Positions 11,542 through 25,300 of a stretch of DNA of 64,000 nt are shown piece after piece. Within the stretch, counting starts at the first letter, position 1, and the number at the start of each line of letters is the position of its first letter. Origin of the DNA: Certhia americana (lineage: Eukaryota; Chordata; Aves; Passeriformes; Certhiidae); contig CM031879.1 of assembly GCA_018697195.1 (NCBI GenBank), positions 29,330,473-29,394,472 of the forward strand, written 5' to 3'. Under the pieces are notes generated by a model, which was not told the origin of the DNA, ran no database searches, and saw nothing but the letters and a program-made list of their open reading frames with translations. The translations under genes and the position numbers were made by a program.

Positions 11542-14500
11542 GACTGCTTCCTCTCCACATTGTTTTGATTTTAGAAAGCACTAGTCCCTGTGGCCAGTAA
11601 TCTTCTGCCTTATTGAAGTGTGTATGTTCCCATCAGCTTCTTAGGAAAATTTAACTTCATAAGTAGATTTCTCTGGCCAAGACAGCTCTGAAAGTCTAAC
11701 AGTGTAGAGTACTGCCATCAGGAAAACAGGGTTTGGAACTGTAAAAGTTTTTGCTGGGCTGATGGAAACTTGGCACACTGTATGATAACTTAATGAATGC
11801 TGGTGGAAAACAGACCCTAAAACTCCTGGCAGCAGAAAGTAAGCCAGGACTGGAGGTTTAGCAAATAAGCTGCTCACGCACAACCCTCAAAGGGTGGGGA
11901 CTGCTGTTGGTCACTGCAGCTTCAAGTGCTGGCTGTTAAGGGGCAAAGGACTAAGACAGAGAGGAGTAAGGTCTCCCAGAGCGCTGTTTACTCACACTCT
12001 CCCTGAAACCGTGTGCTAGATAGCTGTCATACAAGCACTGTCCTCTAAGGTGATGAGACCATGTTTTAGTCTATTTTATTATTGAGGTATAAAATAGCTT
12101 CAGGTATCTGAGTGGCTTTTTTGCTTGCAAAATCTAAAATACATAGCCTCAAAGGGCCTCCTTGGCTGTCACTTAACTCTGCAGAGGTTGATTATTATAA
12201 GAGCTGAAGTTTTTATCAGTTAAATTTCTTCCATGTCTAAGTTTGAAACTGCTCATACATTGGAGTTGCCAAAACATCATCATGTGATCGCCTTTAGCTT
12301 AGGTTTCAAACATATTTGAGGTATATAAATCAGACATCGTTCTGCCTGGCTGGCTGGAAGGGCCTAAACCAGCCAGCAGACTCAGATCAAATCTTAATTT
12401 CTGCTCTTCATTTAAAGTGAGACCAGATGACATAATACCCCTTTTACTTTTGTGGTTACAGCATTACAGCATTACCCTGTAGTTAATTTCCTTCTCTGCT
12501 TGAGTGCTTATCTCAGCAAGTGGATGATGAGATGCTCATTCTGACAGAGAGCTGTGTCAAACTACTGCTGTCTGGGGTGTGTTTTGAGACAGCAGGAAGA
12601 GGCTTGTGTTCAAATTAACAGGGAATGATCTCTGTGAAAGTGGTGAGAGCCTGGACTCTTCATCTCTCCTGTCCTGGGTGAACAAGCTCTAGATGCCTAG
12701 AATTTCATTAGATGATAGTAAGAGTTTTTGTATCCTGCTTTAGATCTCACTGTAGAGGGAAGGACAAATTACCATGCCCTTAAATGCTCAATAATCTGAA
12801 AACTGGACATCTGAAACATGCAGATGCACATTACCCTATGTAAGAGAAGTATTAAAACTCTTTCCCAGTCTGAGGTGAGAGATTTAATCATTACACTGTT
12901 GAATAAGAGAGGGGCAATTACACTCTTCCTCCTGTGTTTTGTGAGAAAGGGATGGTTTAGGGAGCTGCAATCAAGGACAGATGCTTTCTGCTGGGTCCAG
13001 GAGTGCCAGATCTGGTTCACAGCAGCTGCTCATCCCTACCTTCTTCAGGCTGTCAGCATAAATACACTAATTTGCTTCAGGCACAACAAAAGAGATCAGT
13101 TCTAACAGTGCAGACTGTTGGCATCAACTTGGTTGAATTTCCTTGGGGTGCGGTAGGGAGTTGTCCCACAGACTGGGTCAGTCACAGGTGGCCTGGGGCA
13201 GGAATCTCCAGCTGTGGAAAAGAGAAAACATCTGCTCCTGCCCTAATTTTAGGAGGGAGTTCAAAGCTAAAATACCTTAGGTGGGAAGTTTCTCCACTTA
13301 TTTCAGAACTCCATGCTGAAATTTCTGACAAAATGTGTTTGAAGGCTCTGGATGCACTTAAATCTCTCTTTGGAACAGTCTACTACCTAATCATGTCTTT
13401 CTTCAGATAAGCTCTATTTCTCACTCACTTGGAGTCTAGTTCTGGTCTCCTTGACACTACTGCCAAAATGCCCCTCAGTGTGGCAGGAGAAAGACTAGGG
13501 AATGCAGGGACAAGTGCTCTGCAGTCTGTCACCTCCACTATCCTGATGCCTCCAGGCTGGTTGAGAAGGTCCCTGTCCCCAGCAACTTCTGCTATTCCCA
13601 GATTCTGGCTTCCTCCTTAAACCTCTCCTCTCCTTCTTGTTTCTTCTTCAGTACTTTTTTCTTGGCACCTCCTTTTTACCAGATCTGAACTTTGCCTGAT
13701 CCTGCATGGGGCTTCTTTCTGCAGATTTAGAAGATTCAGCAAATTCTGCCAAGGCCAGGGGAGCCTGGGGAAGGGAGAATGAAGGATTTGGGATAGGTTG
13801 GTGTGCATCAGGTGTGTGTCAGCCAGCCTTATCTATTGTCATGGTTGCTTGTGCAATTGCTCCTTAACCAGTTCAGCCACACAGACATTAGTTTCTACAG
13901 ATTAAATGCCAAAACCCTTGGATCTTTTTGACCAAACAGGTTAGAAATGAAGTACAATAGCACTTTATCTTGGTGGATCTGATGGGTCAAATGGAATGAG
14001 AAGATGGAGTAAAATGACCTTGGGGTAAAATGAGGCGTCTATAAAATTATGCCCAGTCTTAACTTTGTGTAGAAGGGAAAGTGCAATGTCAGTTCTGTGT
14101 GCCAGCAAGGTCACTGCTGACAAGAGACTGAGTCACACTAGTACTAGTACTAAGCAATTTCAGAAGAAAGCATTATCCTGGAGTAAATTCTAAAGGTGTA
14201 TTTTTGGGTTTGCAATTTCCAGGTAACAGATTTCTTGATAAAAATGCAGTATTTTTACCAGGGGTTCACCTGGTATCTATGTAATTTTTAGTGATACAGC
14301 AACTTTTCCAGATTCCTAGCCATTTCATATATTTTTCTCTACTTTGTGCTGAGAAGGAAAAACTTTACTAATATGAATTGTATAAAAGTCAGAGGGAGAG
14401 AGAAAAAATAAAATTATTTACAAAATTTTATTTTGGATGCTGCTAATAGGAAAGTAGAAGTGGATTTTTTTTATGTTGTCTTACAGAGTCACAAGTTGTT

Positions 14501-17113
14501 ATTTTCCCAGATAGTAAAATTAACATCTATAGTGCTAGGACAAAGCTCCAGATTATCTCTCTTAATAAGGAAAAAGAAAAGGTAAATAGGAGCTTTAAAT
14601 ATGGGTATGCTTATTTCCTTTCATACTTGAATCATCATAAGAATAGTAAATTTAATTTCAGTTGGAAGGTTAGACCAATTACTGTGTGACAGAAGACAGT
14701 GCTAACACATGCATTAGACTTGGGTTTTATTTGACTACACAATGATGTGAACAGAGTTTTAAGTCATTTAATGTCTTTTGTATACTGAATAAGCAGAAGC
14801 TGGCAAAAAGACAACTTCCCTCTTCATGTGTCTGTCACATCAATGGGGTTAATTTCTTAAAAGATTTAAACAAGACAATTCTGGCAGGGTACAGATAGCA
14901 TTAATTCCCAAATTAAAGAAATAATCTTACTGGTAAACAAATGACATTTTCTTTCACTTGATATTTTTTAAACATTAGTTGGATGAAGTTTGTTTAAATT
15001 GAGTGCAAGTTTTATAGTATTATACATCAAATATATTGTAACTTAAAGTATATATTATTATTTATGAATATCACAGTGAGGTTTTATTTGGGTTTTGCCT
15101 TGCATCTGTGTAAGAAACAATTGAAATATTTTGGATTTTTATCTATAACTTTATAGTTAATACTCCACTAAGGATAAAGCAGGCTATATATAATTTAAAG
15201 TTGTCTTTTATTCTAATTGCTTACAATATTATTTTTGTAGAGGTAAATTTGTATTCCAATAATCATCAGCAGAATTATATCATAAACCACTGACATGCAA
15301 TATTGCTAATCTGCTGTATCCCTTAACTGGCCACAGTTCATTGACACTATTATTGATATTGATGGCTGTATTTTTTCTAGAACTGAAGTGAGCAATTCAT
15401 CAAGAGAACAAAAAGAAACTGGAATAGAAAGGTAAAACATCTAGGTCACCAAAAACTATTCTGGAACACACAAAAGCCATGAGCTGATTTGATACACGGA
15501 CACGCCAGGATGAGTAACAGTGAGAGTATTAGTGTGTATAAGGGTGCAGGTACTTGCTGTGAACCCAAACTCTCACCTTATTATATATTTCAGTAATAAA
15601 AGGCCTGTTGGCAAAGATCTGAGGAATAAAAAAATTAATAACTATCTGTTAATCAATAATAAATTGTTTCCAGATTCATTTTTATGTATACATTTCTAAA
15701 TAAATTTATAGATTTTCAAACCAGCATACAGAGAATAAGAAGTATTCCACCATTTAAAGATGCAGACAAGTACTAGGAGAGACTCACAGAACTAACTTGG
15801 GCCCTGACTTCACAGTATTTTTTACATTAGTTGATGGTCTTGAAATTAGTTCAGGTCCTTTTTAAAAGTAGGAGCCTATCAAGACCGTGTGAGGTGTCCA
15901 AGCTCATGATACGGTCAATGGAGAGTATTAGCAAGACCACAGAAATCTCTCTTTCCATTGGCTGTAAAATGCCCCATATGCATTTTTAGTATCCTTTTAC
16001 TGGAGCAAACTGATGAGAAAAGGGTTTATCACTGAAAATCCCATTATGTATGCTCACGCCATACTTTCCAATTACTAAATCCAAATGTAAGTCCACTTCT
16101 TAGTAAGTGCTGCTGGTTTTATAACTGAAAAGTTAGGGACTAAAAATGCTGCTCTTCTAATAAGACCACCAAGAATGAGAATGAAGTTGGAATTATTTCA
16201 AAAGCTTCTGTGCACAAGAAAACAACCACACTTTACCTTAGTTTACATAACTGGCAATCAGATGAAACAATCCTGAAATGAAGGAATAATATTTTGTTGA
16301 TGTTTGAGATAAAAGGATGAATACCTGGTATGGTATTTTGATCCTGATTATTAATAATTTGCCTTGCTATTATACTGGATTAGCCAGTAGCCAAGTCACT
16401 TCACAGAAGCATGAAACCTAACCCCTAATCTAATTTCTTGACTATATTTTATACATTTGCTAGTTTATATCTTTAAACTTGAAAAAACCCCAAAGCCTAA
16501 AGTTATCGGTATTCCCCATTAACAGCTAAGGTAAAAGTTTAAACTCAGTTTTTCTCAGTGAGACCATTAGGGAAACTTAGGCTTCAGCACACTTTCTACT
16601 TTTCCAGTTCTTTCTTTTGTGGTTTTTGATCATCTTATTTTACTGTGACATCAGTTTGATTTCTTAAAAAAGTAAATGCAGACCACTACATTTAAAACAG
16701 GGGATATGTCCTTTTTTAGCATTTTGTCACATTAGCAATAACTTTCTCAATTTTTTTGCATATGCATTTTATTGTATGTTATTTCTTCAATATGCTTATT
16801 CTTTTCCAAATCCTCTGTGTTAAAGAACATAAGCAATTCTTGAGATTTTTCACATTTCAGGATTCCTTTTCAGGTCATGCCAACATAGCAGTAGCCAGGC
16901 CACGGATGGTGAATTGCAATTAATTGGGTTTTCCCCACTAGCAAGTTGTCACTTAGGAATCTGACTGCTTTTATTGTTTTTTTTTTCTTTTCAGAAGAAA
17001 CTAGAGTAACTGAAAACATATAGCTTCCCAAAGGATATATCCTGCCCTTGGATGAATGTGAATGTGTGTAACTGTCAGTTGATTTTTTTTTTTCTGCAAG
17101 GAGCTTTAAAATT
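11542..17113. other. Unique non-coding DNA, locally conserved-looking
   Basis: No gene was recognised. A 9-bp inverted repeat (12349-12357 with 12369-12377, GCTGGCTGG type) is present. So is a triple CTAGTA-type run near 14137-14152. The longest frame, 135 codons at 13003-13410, shows no domain. The AT-rich stretch at 15,000-15,420 lacks repeats and is of the kind that often holds conserved non-coding elements, but I cannot test that. Confidence 0.45.
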
Positions 17114-17207
17114 TGCCTAATCATTTTAACAAAGCAGAATGTTTTGTTAAATATGTTTTATTTATGATTTTATGCCTAATCATTTTAACAAAGCAGAATG
17201 TTTTGTT
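17114..17207 (+). repeat. Perfect 35-bp direct repeat, 59-bp period
   Basis: The 35-bp segment beginning TGCCTAATCATTTTAACAAA at 17114-17148 recurs without mismatch at 17173-17207. The two copies are separated by 24 bases of AT-rich sequence. Perfect identity in neutral DNA suggests a recent local duplication. It could also be a copy-number-variable minisatellite of which this assembly shows two units. Confidence 0.95.
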
Positions 17208-17235
17208 TTCTGTAGCATTATCAGGCCCATGTAAA

Positions 17236-17302
17236 ACAAACAAACATACAAAACAACAAAACACTAAAAACCCAAACCCAAGAAACCCCAACACCAACTC
17301 TG
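17236..17302. repeat. A/C-rich low-complexity tract
   Basis: This is a run of AAACAAACAAACA, AACAACAAAACAC and CCCAAACCCAAGAAACCCC sequence with almost no G or T. A second, shorter A/C tract (AAAACAAAACAAAACACC) follows at about 17404-17428. The T-free composition keeps frames open without implying coding. Confidence 0.85.
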
Positions 17303-17721
17303 ACAGAATTTATTTCTTTTCAGCCTAAAAACATTACTTTCAGCTGTGTGCCTGACTTGAGACCCTTCAGCATGAATCACTTCAGAAAGCCTAATTCACC
17401 TTGGAAAAAAAAACAAAACAAAACACCAAAGTAAATATGTATGAGTTAAGGCAATAAAAAACCAAAAAAGTATTTACTATTCTTACTAATTTGATTCCAG
17501 GTATCAGATGGCCCACAAGGCCTTTATGATGTACTGAAGTAAATACAGTGGGGGGGTAGTATTTCCAAAGCAGAATGTGACATCTTGTAGTTATGAGTAT
17601 CATTTATATTTTTAGTTATATATTTGTAACTCAACTGCTTGCTACTTCAATCCATGTTGTTATTTTCTTTTTTTCTAACACACTCACCCTGACTTTTTTT
17701 GGAGATGTTTGTTTCATCTAG

Positions 17722-17788
17722 TTTGTTTCTAGTTACAGCTAGTTACATTTGTTTCTAGTTACAGCTAGTTTCTTTGCTGTAACTAGAA
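17722..17788. repeat. 23-bp tandem repeat with inverted third copy
   Basis: The 23-bp phrase TTTGTTTCTAGTTACAGCTA plus GTT occurs at 17722-17744 and again at 17748-17770. It is followed at 17776-17788 by GCTGTAACTAGAA, the exact reverse complement of TTCTAGTTACAGC at 17753-17765. The last two form a 13-bp perfect stem around a 10-base loop. The arrangement fits a template-switch or foldback event. No gene function is implied. Confidence 0.9.
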
Positions 17789-19751
17789 TTTGTCTGACTA
17801 CGTTTGTATCTTTTTTCCCTTCTTTGCCTTGTCTGCGTATTGATAATTAGGAAGCTCATTGAAAAGCCTGTCCTTGCTTATAAAAGTCATGGGCTAAATT
17901 CAGCTTTTGTAACTCTAGGCTAACACCTCATTGATCATGTCCACCTCACAGGGACAACTCTGGTTATGGCTGGAACACATGTGCTTTTCCACAGTTTACT
18001 GTTCCTGACGCACACCACATCATCTGTCAAAACAACCCATGTTGTCTAAAATTCCCTTTATAACCTGCTGAAAGTGACCTAGCTCTTACTGAATGGACTG
18101 GGGTGAAAATCTGAGAAAGGTTTAATAAATACTCCATTTCTGCATTTGGAGAAAAGGATAGGTTATATGTGTTTTTCAAATGATTATTACTATTTTTTAT
18201 TTCCAACTGTGTCTAGGTTTATTATTAAATAGGTTCTATTTTAGCCTCTTATCTATAAACTAAGAGGCTTTCAGATAACATACATCTTTTAGATCATTTA
18301 AAGTCATACTTAACAATCTGCTAGTGCTGCTTCCTAATAACTTGGAGAAATCAAGAACATTTTCAGAAATTGCAATAAAGTTAATTTTTCTAATGATAGT
18401 TTTGGAAAAAAGAGAGTGAAGAACCATCTTATTCTAGGTATGTTTTCTTAATTCTGAAATAAGCCGTTAGACATCGGACATGGTAAATAATACACTTAAT
18501 ACTGGATAATTCTTAATAAGCAATCACAAGAATATTTAGAGGATCATTTTATATGATCTTGTCAAAAGAACCACTTGTTTTATTGTGATTATAAGTTTGA
18601 TCAAAGTGTTACACTGTACTAGATTTCTGTAATAATACATTGCTTGATATCACATAGTGTTGTGTTTCAGTCAAAAACTTAAATGACAAAAGAACAGTAG
18701 GAGGTATAAGGAATGGATTAAAACATTGTGTGCAATATGAAGCTGTTCTTTGTCAGTCACTCCTGAGGCTAGATTCCTCAGAAGTCACAGCTTGGTCTTA
18801 GGTGAGTAATTTCTTACTATGTGCATACCTGGTCTGTATTTATCTGTGCACTGTGAGCTCAGGCAAAATGTTCTGATACAATCCAGTGGATGCAAGCTAA
18901 AGCCAAGAAAAATCAATAGACACAATAGTTAGGAATGAAGACAATTAGTCACTGGAACCAGCTCCTTAAGTGCTCTGTGGATGTCTTCAACCAGTGTTCA
19001 ACACTTGCTATATTCCTAAAATAAGTGTAGTAGTTTAGCTTAATCATGGAATCGTTAGCTCAAAGTCCAAAGAGGAGAAACAAAGACACATCCTATTAAT
19101 CTTCTGGTCACAGTTTATCCACCAGCGGTATTAGACTGGATTCTGTGCTTGTGTCAGTTTCCCAGTTTGTTTGAAACATCTACTATTTTTAAATAACACT
19201 TTCTGTACCTTTATATTTTCCCTAAAGTATTCATTATTTTCTTTAGCTTTAAAACATTTAGTCACTTCCAACAGAAGGCATTGGAAAAGTAATATTTTCT
19301 TCAGTATAAATGTTTCTGGAATTATTAGTTATCATTGACACTGAAAAAATGAGTACAGAAAATACATTGATGACAAAGACTGGGTGTCAGGTTCAATTTT
19401 GCTATGTACTTAGTGTTGCAAATATTACTTTGTAAGACAGCTTTTTACCCCCTGTTGGCACCTGGAAGCAAAAGGAATTTTGTTGCACTTTGCTGCTTTT
19501 TATATAGAAGACAGGTGTTGATGCTTGCTTTAAAAAGCAAATATTACTGAAATTATTGGCATGATTTCCAAGATCAAAAGAGACATGGAGCAAACGCTGC
19601 CACAAAATCATTTCTCTTTGGTAATATCCATTGAACCACTGAACACAATAATGAACAATATGTGAGTACTTGTTTGCATTCACATTGAATTCACATCTGC
19701 TTAGGAATAAAAGTGACAGTTCTCAGGTAAATCCATTGATTTCCTGCAAAA
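17789..19751. other. Unique AT-rich non-coding DNA
   Basis: No gene or recognisable repeat was found. An 8-bp hairpin (GCCTCTTA / TAAGAGGC) lies near 18244-18268. The minus-strand frame at 19402-19683 has no recognisable motif. Confidence 0.45.
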
Positions 19752-19773
19752 ATATTTTTAATATTAAAAATAT
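19752..19773. repeat. 22-bp perfect AT palindrome
   Basis: The bases ATATTTTTAATATTAAAAAT plus AT read the same on both strands. It sits in AT-rich DNA, where palindromes arise easily, so it may have no significance. Confidence 0.9.
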
Positions 19774-22245
19774 AGAAAAATAATATTGTCTTAATTTCTG
19801 AAATGTGCCAACTTTTGCTGATGGATTACACAATTCGAAAGCAGGATTTTTTTTTTTTTAGAAAATGCAAACCCAGAAACTATTTCAAACAATCAGACAC
19901 AAACCATAATAACAGAACATTAAAGTTGTACTGCTAAGGTTTCAAAAATCAAGACACAGATAGTCAAGCATGTCTATTAATTGTGGCCCCCTGTGAATAT
20001 GCTTTATTAAGTAGTTATAAATATTCTTAGAGTGTACTGTACCATGCATATAAATTAGTGTTTTCTAGAAGTAATTTAAAATTAGTAAAATAAAGCTTTG
20101 AAAAACTGTTTACTGAGTAATGCCACACTAATTTTAAAATTGGGTATCTTAACTGTGCCATTAGAGTATAAACATATAGTATAGTTTGGCGATATGGATA
20201 TTTAATTTAGTATTATCAGGTGCAATTGCGAACCGAATAGTCTTAGGAAATTGTGGCCAGGATTGGCACCTGAGCAGTTTGAAAGTTCTCCATCATACAT
20301 TTTGTTTTTTGTGAATGTGCCTTCAAACAGAAAATGTGTTAATGTACTAATGTCTCACCCCAGCTCATGCACTGTGAAAGCAGTGGTTTTCAATGGGCAA
20401 CTTGGGAACACGCTGTGGTTTCTTCTTATACAATATAGCAACTATTCACAGTCCAGTGTTAAAATTTGCATTGCCTGAGGTTACTAGTCTTGTCCTAAAG
20501 ATGTCCAGACAGAAATTAAATAATCATACACATTTCTATACAGTAATATTGTTATCATCCATGTTACTGGTCTTCAGTTTTGCATGTAAGCCCCTCTTAA
20601 AAATAGGCCAAATTAGTGGCAATATAAATATCAAGGCATTTATTAGCATTTGCTGAAAAATTAACACCCACACCAGCTTTGAAAATAGAATAAGTGAAGA
20701 TATCTTTAGACCTACCTGAGAACCAAATACTGTCCTGCTCAGCTAGTTCACATAAAAATTAGAGGCCGCTGGTGTCTGTCTGACATTGACTGAAGCACCA
20801 GGTTTAGACAGTGCAGTAACTTCAAAAGAGCAGATCAAGGGTGACCTGTGGTTGTAGCACCAGGAGGCATCTGTGCCTATGGATGACTGTCACCTAGGAA
20901 TGAGTGGGCTCTGAATGAACTGTATCCCACCTGAATACACAGGACATATAAGTGCTGGCTGCATTCTTCTGCAACATTTGACGCCCATTGCTGTTCAGCA
21001 TGAAAGAAAAGGTTTCTTAATATACGCATAAGGCATTAGTCTAAACGATTATCAGCATATCTAGTTAAGGCATCTCTTAACTTTTGACCAAGAAAAGAAG
21101 TGGTATCAGCACCTGTGGTTCATTGACCAAAGATTGAGAAGAACTGTACTCATCTCTCAAGAGGCTGTATTGCATTTTTTGTTGATTGCAGAAAAGCAAT
21201 TTTCTTGAAAGTAGTTTACTACCTTGCAATTGTTCCTACTCACCACTCACTCTTTATCTCTTTTGCTGTTAATTAGAAGATCAAATATTTTAAAAGATAT
21301 CATATCACTTCCAGTTATGAACTTCATCCAGAGTAGGCATTTCCCATGTTGATCTCAAACCAGTTATGGACAAATAAGCTAATGTCCTTTGCTACGCTCA
21401 TAAGAGCAGAAAAAAAATTAATTTCTGTTGGTGTAGTAAGCTCCTCTTTTAAGTGCCACAACATTCAGTTTGGGAATCCCAAATGAAATACTGCAGGATA
21501 TATGTCAAAAGAGGAGAGTGAGTAGTTGTAACAGAAGAGTTGTCATTCAGGATGGCAGCACAGCACAGAACTCTGTCTGACATTGAACTGTTCTTTTTAA
21601 GATAGGCCTCACACACTGTAAGCAACCAGACTGAATGTAGAGTGTTTCCACAGTCTCTCATGAATTTCTAATTGGTAAATAATGATGGATTGTTACCTGA
21701 ACATAATGAAGTTATTTTCCACAGGGTTATCGTGTGAACAGACATCTGGTAATGTGCATAAGTGAAAGAGAGTCATAAAAATTAGAGTGTTTGGTTATAG
21801 CACTCTTTGAGGTAAACAAATTCCCTTTCCTAGAGATAGTTTTGTTTGAATTAAATTTTGAACAAACAACAAAAATCAGTCCATTGGAAACAAGCATTTT
21901 GGGACATGGCTCCTGTTTACACTATGTGTAAGCAATGAAAATTGTCTTTAAAGGGTATAAATATTCTATTTGCATCTACTTTACATCAGCTACTTTATGC
22001 ATTGGTATAAAGGGGCCTTTGGAAATCCTTAAAGAAATTTCCTAAGATCTTAAGGGAAAATACTCACATTGGCCTTTATAAGATAGGAAGACAAACTTAA
22101 CAGGCATTATCTTTAACAATTTCTTCCTCTTGGTAAAATATAGGAAGTACAACAGAAACAAATACCAAATCAAAATAGATTTGGAATAAAAATGTCACCC
22201 AAGCAGTTAATTAAGAAAGTTGTTGTAAACCTCTCTGTGTAAGTG
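19774..22245. other. Unique non-coding DNA
   Basis: No gene was recognised. The stretch at about 20,760-21,000 is more GC-balanced than its flanks and could be a decayed repeat or a conserved element, but I could not place it in a family. Confidence 0.45.
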
Positions 22246-22306
22246 TGTTTGGGTTTTTTGGGTTTTTTGGGTGTTTTTTTTTGTTTGTTTGTTTTTTTTT
22301 TTTTGG
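22246..22306. repeat. T/G-rich tract with GGGTTTTTT units
   Basis: GGGTTTTTT-type units occur in tandem (about three) and are followed by GTTTGTTTGTTTG and a T-run. It resembles the tract at 11,387-11,541. It is not telomeric: the vertebrate unit GGGTTA is absent. Confidence 0.9.
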
Positions 22307-25300
22307 TGGCTGTTTCAAATGGTTATCTGAAAAAAAACAGGTAACTAAATGTAGAAGGTATGTGTCATATGTCTGGGGTGATGCAGTAATAATATGTTCT
22401 AATGATCACAGGGCATGTACCTGAAGGCATTTTATCTTACTGTTTGATTTTGTTCTTCTATTTCTACTGGATTGAGGCATATAATCTCTTTTGGAGGGGA
22501 GTGCTAAAACACATTTCTCCTAATGAGAATAAAATAAGTTTACCTTCTGAATAAACAATATAAATACTGAATCAGTCAAATATACTTCATATGGTAAACT
22601 AAACAAAAAAACTTACTGCTTTTTGAAACTTGGATTTCTTAAAAGAAAATTGAAAGACATTTTCAAAATGCAACCATTTTATTTTATTTCAGATGTCATT
22701 GCTGCAAAGTTCAAGTGCATTAAAATGACATCCCCCACACCCCATTAGAATGTGTCTGTTGTTTCTTCCCTGAAAAATCTGTAAACTGTCAAAGGCTTAT
22801 AGTGCAATACCACAAATTCAGAATTAAGAAGTACAGTATGGGAGATAACATACTTTGAGCTACAAAATAAAGCCAAGATCCTTTTCACAGATGAAAATTT
22901 AAAAAATGCTTATCTTTTTTGAGGTATGTCAGGCAAAATATAAATTCCAATTTTGGTTACTAGGTTGCACTTAGCTAACAGACACTAAAGGGTTTATAAA
23001 TTAATTATCCATCTTTTTCTTTTTGGTATGTATTATTCTAAAAAATTATTTAATATTTTTATGGGCTTTTATGCCCATCTGAGGTGACAGCATTTTATCA
23101 AAATATGAAGTGTTTATCCTGTAAGCTATGAATTGGTTATTTTACAGTCCTTGAGGGCAAAATGTGTACTGTGATCCAAGTACAGCTTAAACATAAACTA
23201 TGGTATGAAAATAAGAAAATACTTATCATGGTTAAAAGAAATGTAGAACCTAGGATACTGTAACAATTTGCATAGATTAGTGGGTCTTCTAGTATCTACA
23301 TTTTTGAAGTATTTGCATGTGTAAAACACTTCCTCCTATTCCCATAACTTCCCATCATTTTGTTGCTGTTACTGTGCAATGCTGGAAAAAACCCAACCCC
23401 AAACAACCAGCTTCTGAATTATGGAACCTAATTTTCAACTACTATCATGTCAGGTCATGTCAGATGGTGTACAGATAGCTCTTTTTCTGTTTCATCTCAG
23501 ATGTTAGGCCATATATATATATATACCTATATATGTAAGGCACGTATCCATATTCTCCACAGTTAGTGGATTTTTAATCATCTTGAAGTATCCAGCTACA
23601 TATGTGGATAGCCTGTGAATGCACAATATCAAATAATTGAGGACCAGTGAAACTGAAAAAAAACTTAGAAATGATCCCATCAAAGCTAAGTGTTTTATTT
23701 CTAGCCCAGTTTAAAATTAAACAAAAATATCTTTGAATATGTGATTCTCAATCTGAAAAGAGTGAAATGAGATATCTGAACATAAGATTAAAATTAGTAC
23801 CTCATCTTTTATACCCATACACAACTAGCATGACCTAACATGTTAGAAAATAATTAATGTGGTTTGGTAAGTAATTTTGCAAGAGCACAGATCTGGATTT
23901 TCAGATGCTCACTTTGTGCTTTACTTGGCTCAAACAACTCTACTTTAAAGTCTTGTGCCATGATGGAATGATAATTGGGTGTTGATGAAAAACATCAATC
24001 ATCATTGTATTGTGATTTGAATTATATTCATTGTAAAGTTGAGCAGTAAGATGTGAAATAAACTGTATGGGTTTGGTGATTGCACTTTAAAATCTCCTTC
24101 ATTTCCAGTCCAATTGTGAATCATTCTTTAAATCAATAGAGCTTACTGAAACTCTAGGATTAACTGAAAGAGTTTTGAAGAGTTTGTCAGTAAGAAAAAT
24201 ATATCCTGACTATTTTCTATTACATATATCTTTGTGTTCCATATCCTCCCTAATACTTCTGAACCCCTAACATAGACATTTTTTCACCATTCCTGCTGGG
24301 ACAAGCCAGACTGATTTTGAAGTTTTGTTTAGCAAGTCATTCAGTGGAAGTGTTTTCTAATCAGTAATTTAAATGATTTATGTGCAAAGAAATTAAAATA
24401 AAGATAAAACTACACCAAGTTTCATTGATCTTAGGTTTATTTATACTAGTTACTTTAGATCATTGGAAGGAAATTAATATTTGCTCATGGTTGAAAACAA
24501 GTATATAATTATATAAAAGAGATTAGATAAAGCTGAAATTGCTTTATATGGGAAGCTGTTTTGATTGTTAATTCCATAATAATGAGCTGTTAACTTACAC
24601 AAGTGGTTCGTTGATCAGAAGGACAGAGCTGAGGCTTGTCAAAGTTATTCTGATGACTCAGAAAATTCAGAGTAAACATGAGTCCTACAAACAATGTAAT
24701 CAATATTCCTTGCAGCTCTCATGACAATGTATGTCTTCAGAAAGGAATACAGATAATAGCCATAGCATACTTAATCCTTAAATATGCATTTTAGTTGACT
24801 GGTCCTTTTGTTTTTTCCATCCTCTGATGCTGAGACCACAAGGAAAACAGACTAGAAAATCGTAAAAATTTTGTTTTCTCTGTTTATTATTTGTAGGCAT
24901 CAGAGAAAGAAACTAATACCAAGGTTTTTTTCACTCCAGTGCACAAAAGCAGAGTAGTGGCATTTTCTGTTACTGCTTTTTCACGTCCAGCATGTTAAAT
25001 CTTCTGAGGCTCCTAGTACTAAATAGCAAGTGATCTGAGTTTCTGACATTAGGGTGGGATTTCATAGTTCAATAAGGTTACAAATATATAAATAAATATA
25101 TGTATATATATATGATGATTTCCAATACACATTTGTGTGTGTCAGAAGGCACATGAAGGTTCAGAGCTGAAGGAATTTGTTTCATGGAGGAGTTAAGTGT
25201 GAAGAGGAAGGATTGTCACCTTAGGCTTTTGTTATTTGGTGTTGATGTGTGAGAATGAGCCAGAAAGTTTATGACTAGGGAGCTTGGTTGATCAAGACCA

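Noticed and set aside
11365..11581. Phe/Val/Gly-rich or Lys/Asn/Thr-rich frames across the T/G tract
   Set aside because: Low-complexity DNA; all phases are open.
13003..13410. 135-codon plus-strand frame
   Set aside because: It shows no recognisable family, overlaps another frame at its start, and the length is expected by chance in 64 kb.
19010..19045. Short CR1-like phrase (AATCATGGAATCGTTAG)
   Set aside because: Only about 20 bases resemble the CR1 terminus and nothing adjoining supports it.
20760..21000. Possible solo LTR or other old transposon in a GC-balanced patch
   Set aside because: No terminal TG...CA pair with flanking duplication or known family sequence could be identified.
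22246..22306. Interstitial telomere repeat
   Set aside because: The units are GGGTTTTTT, not GGGTTA, and there are only about three.
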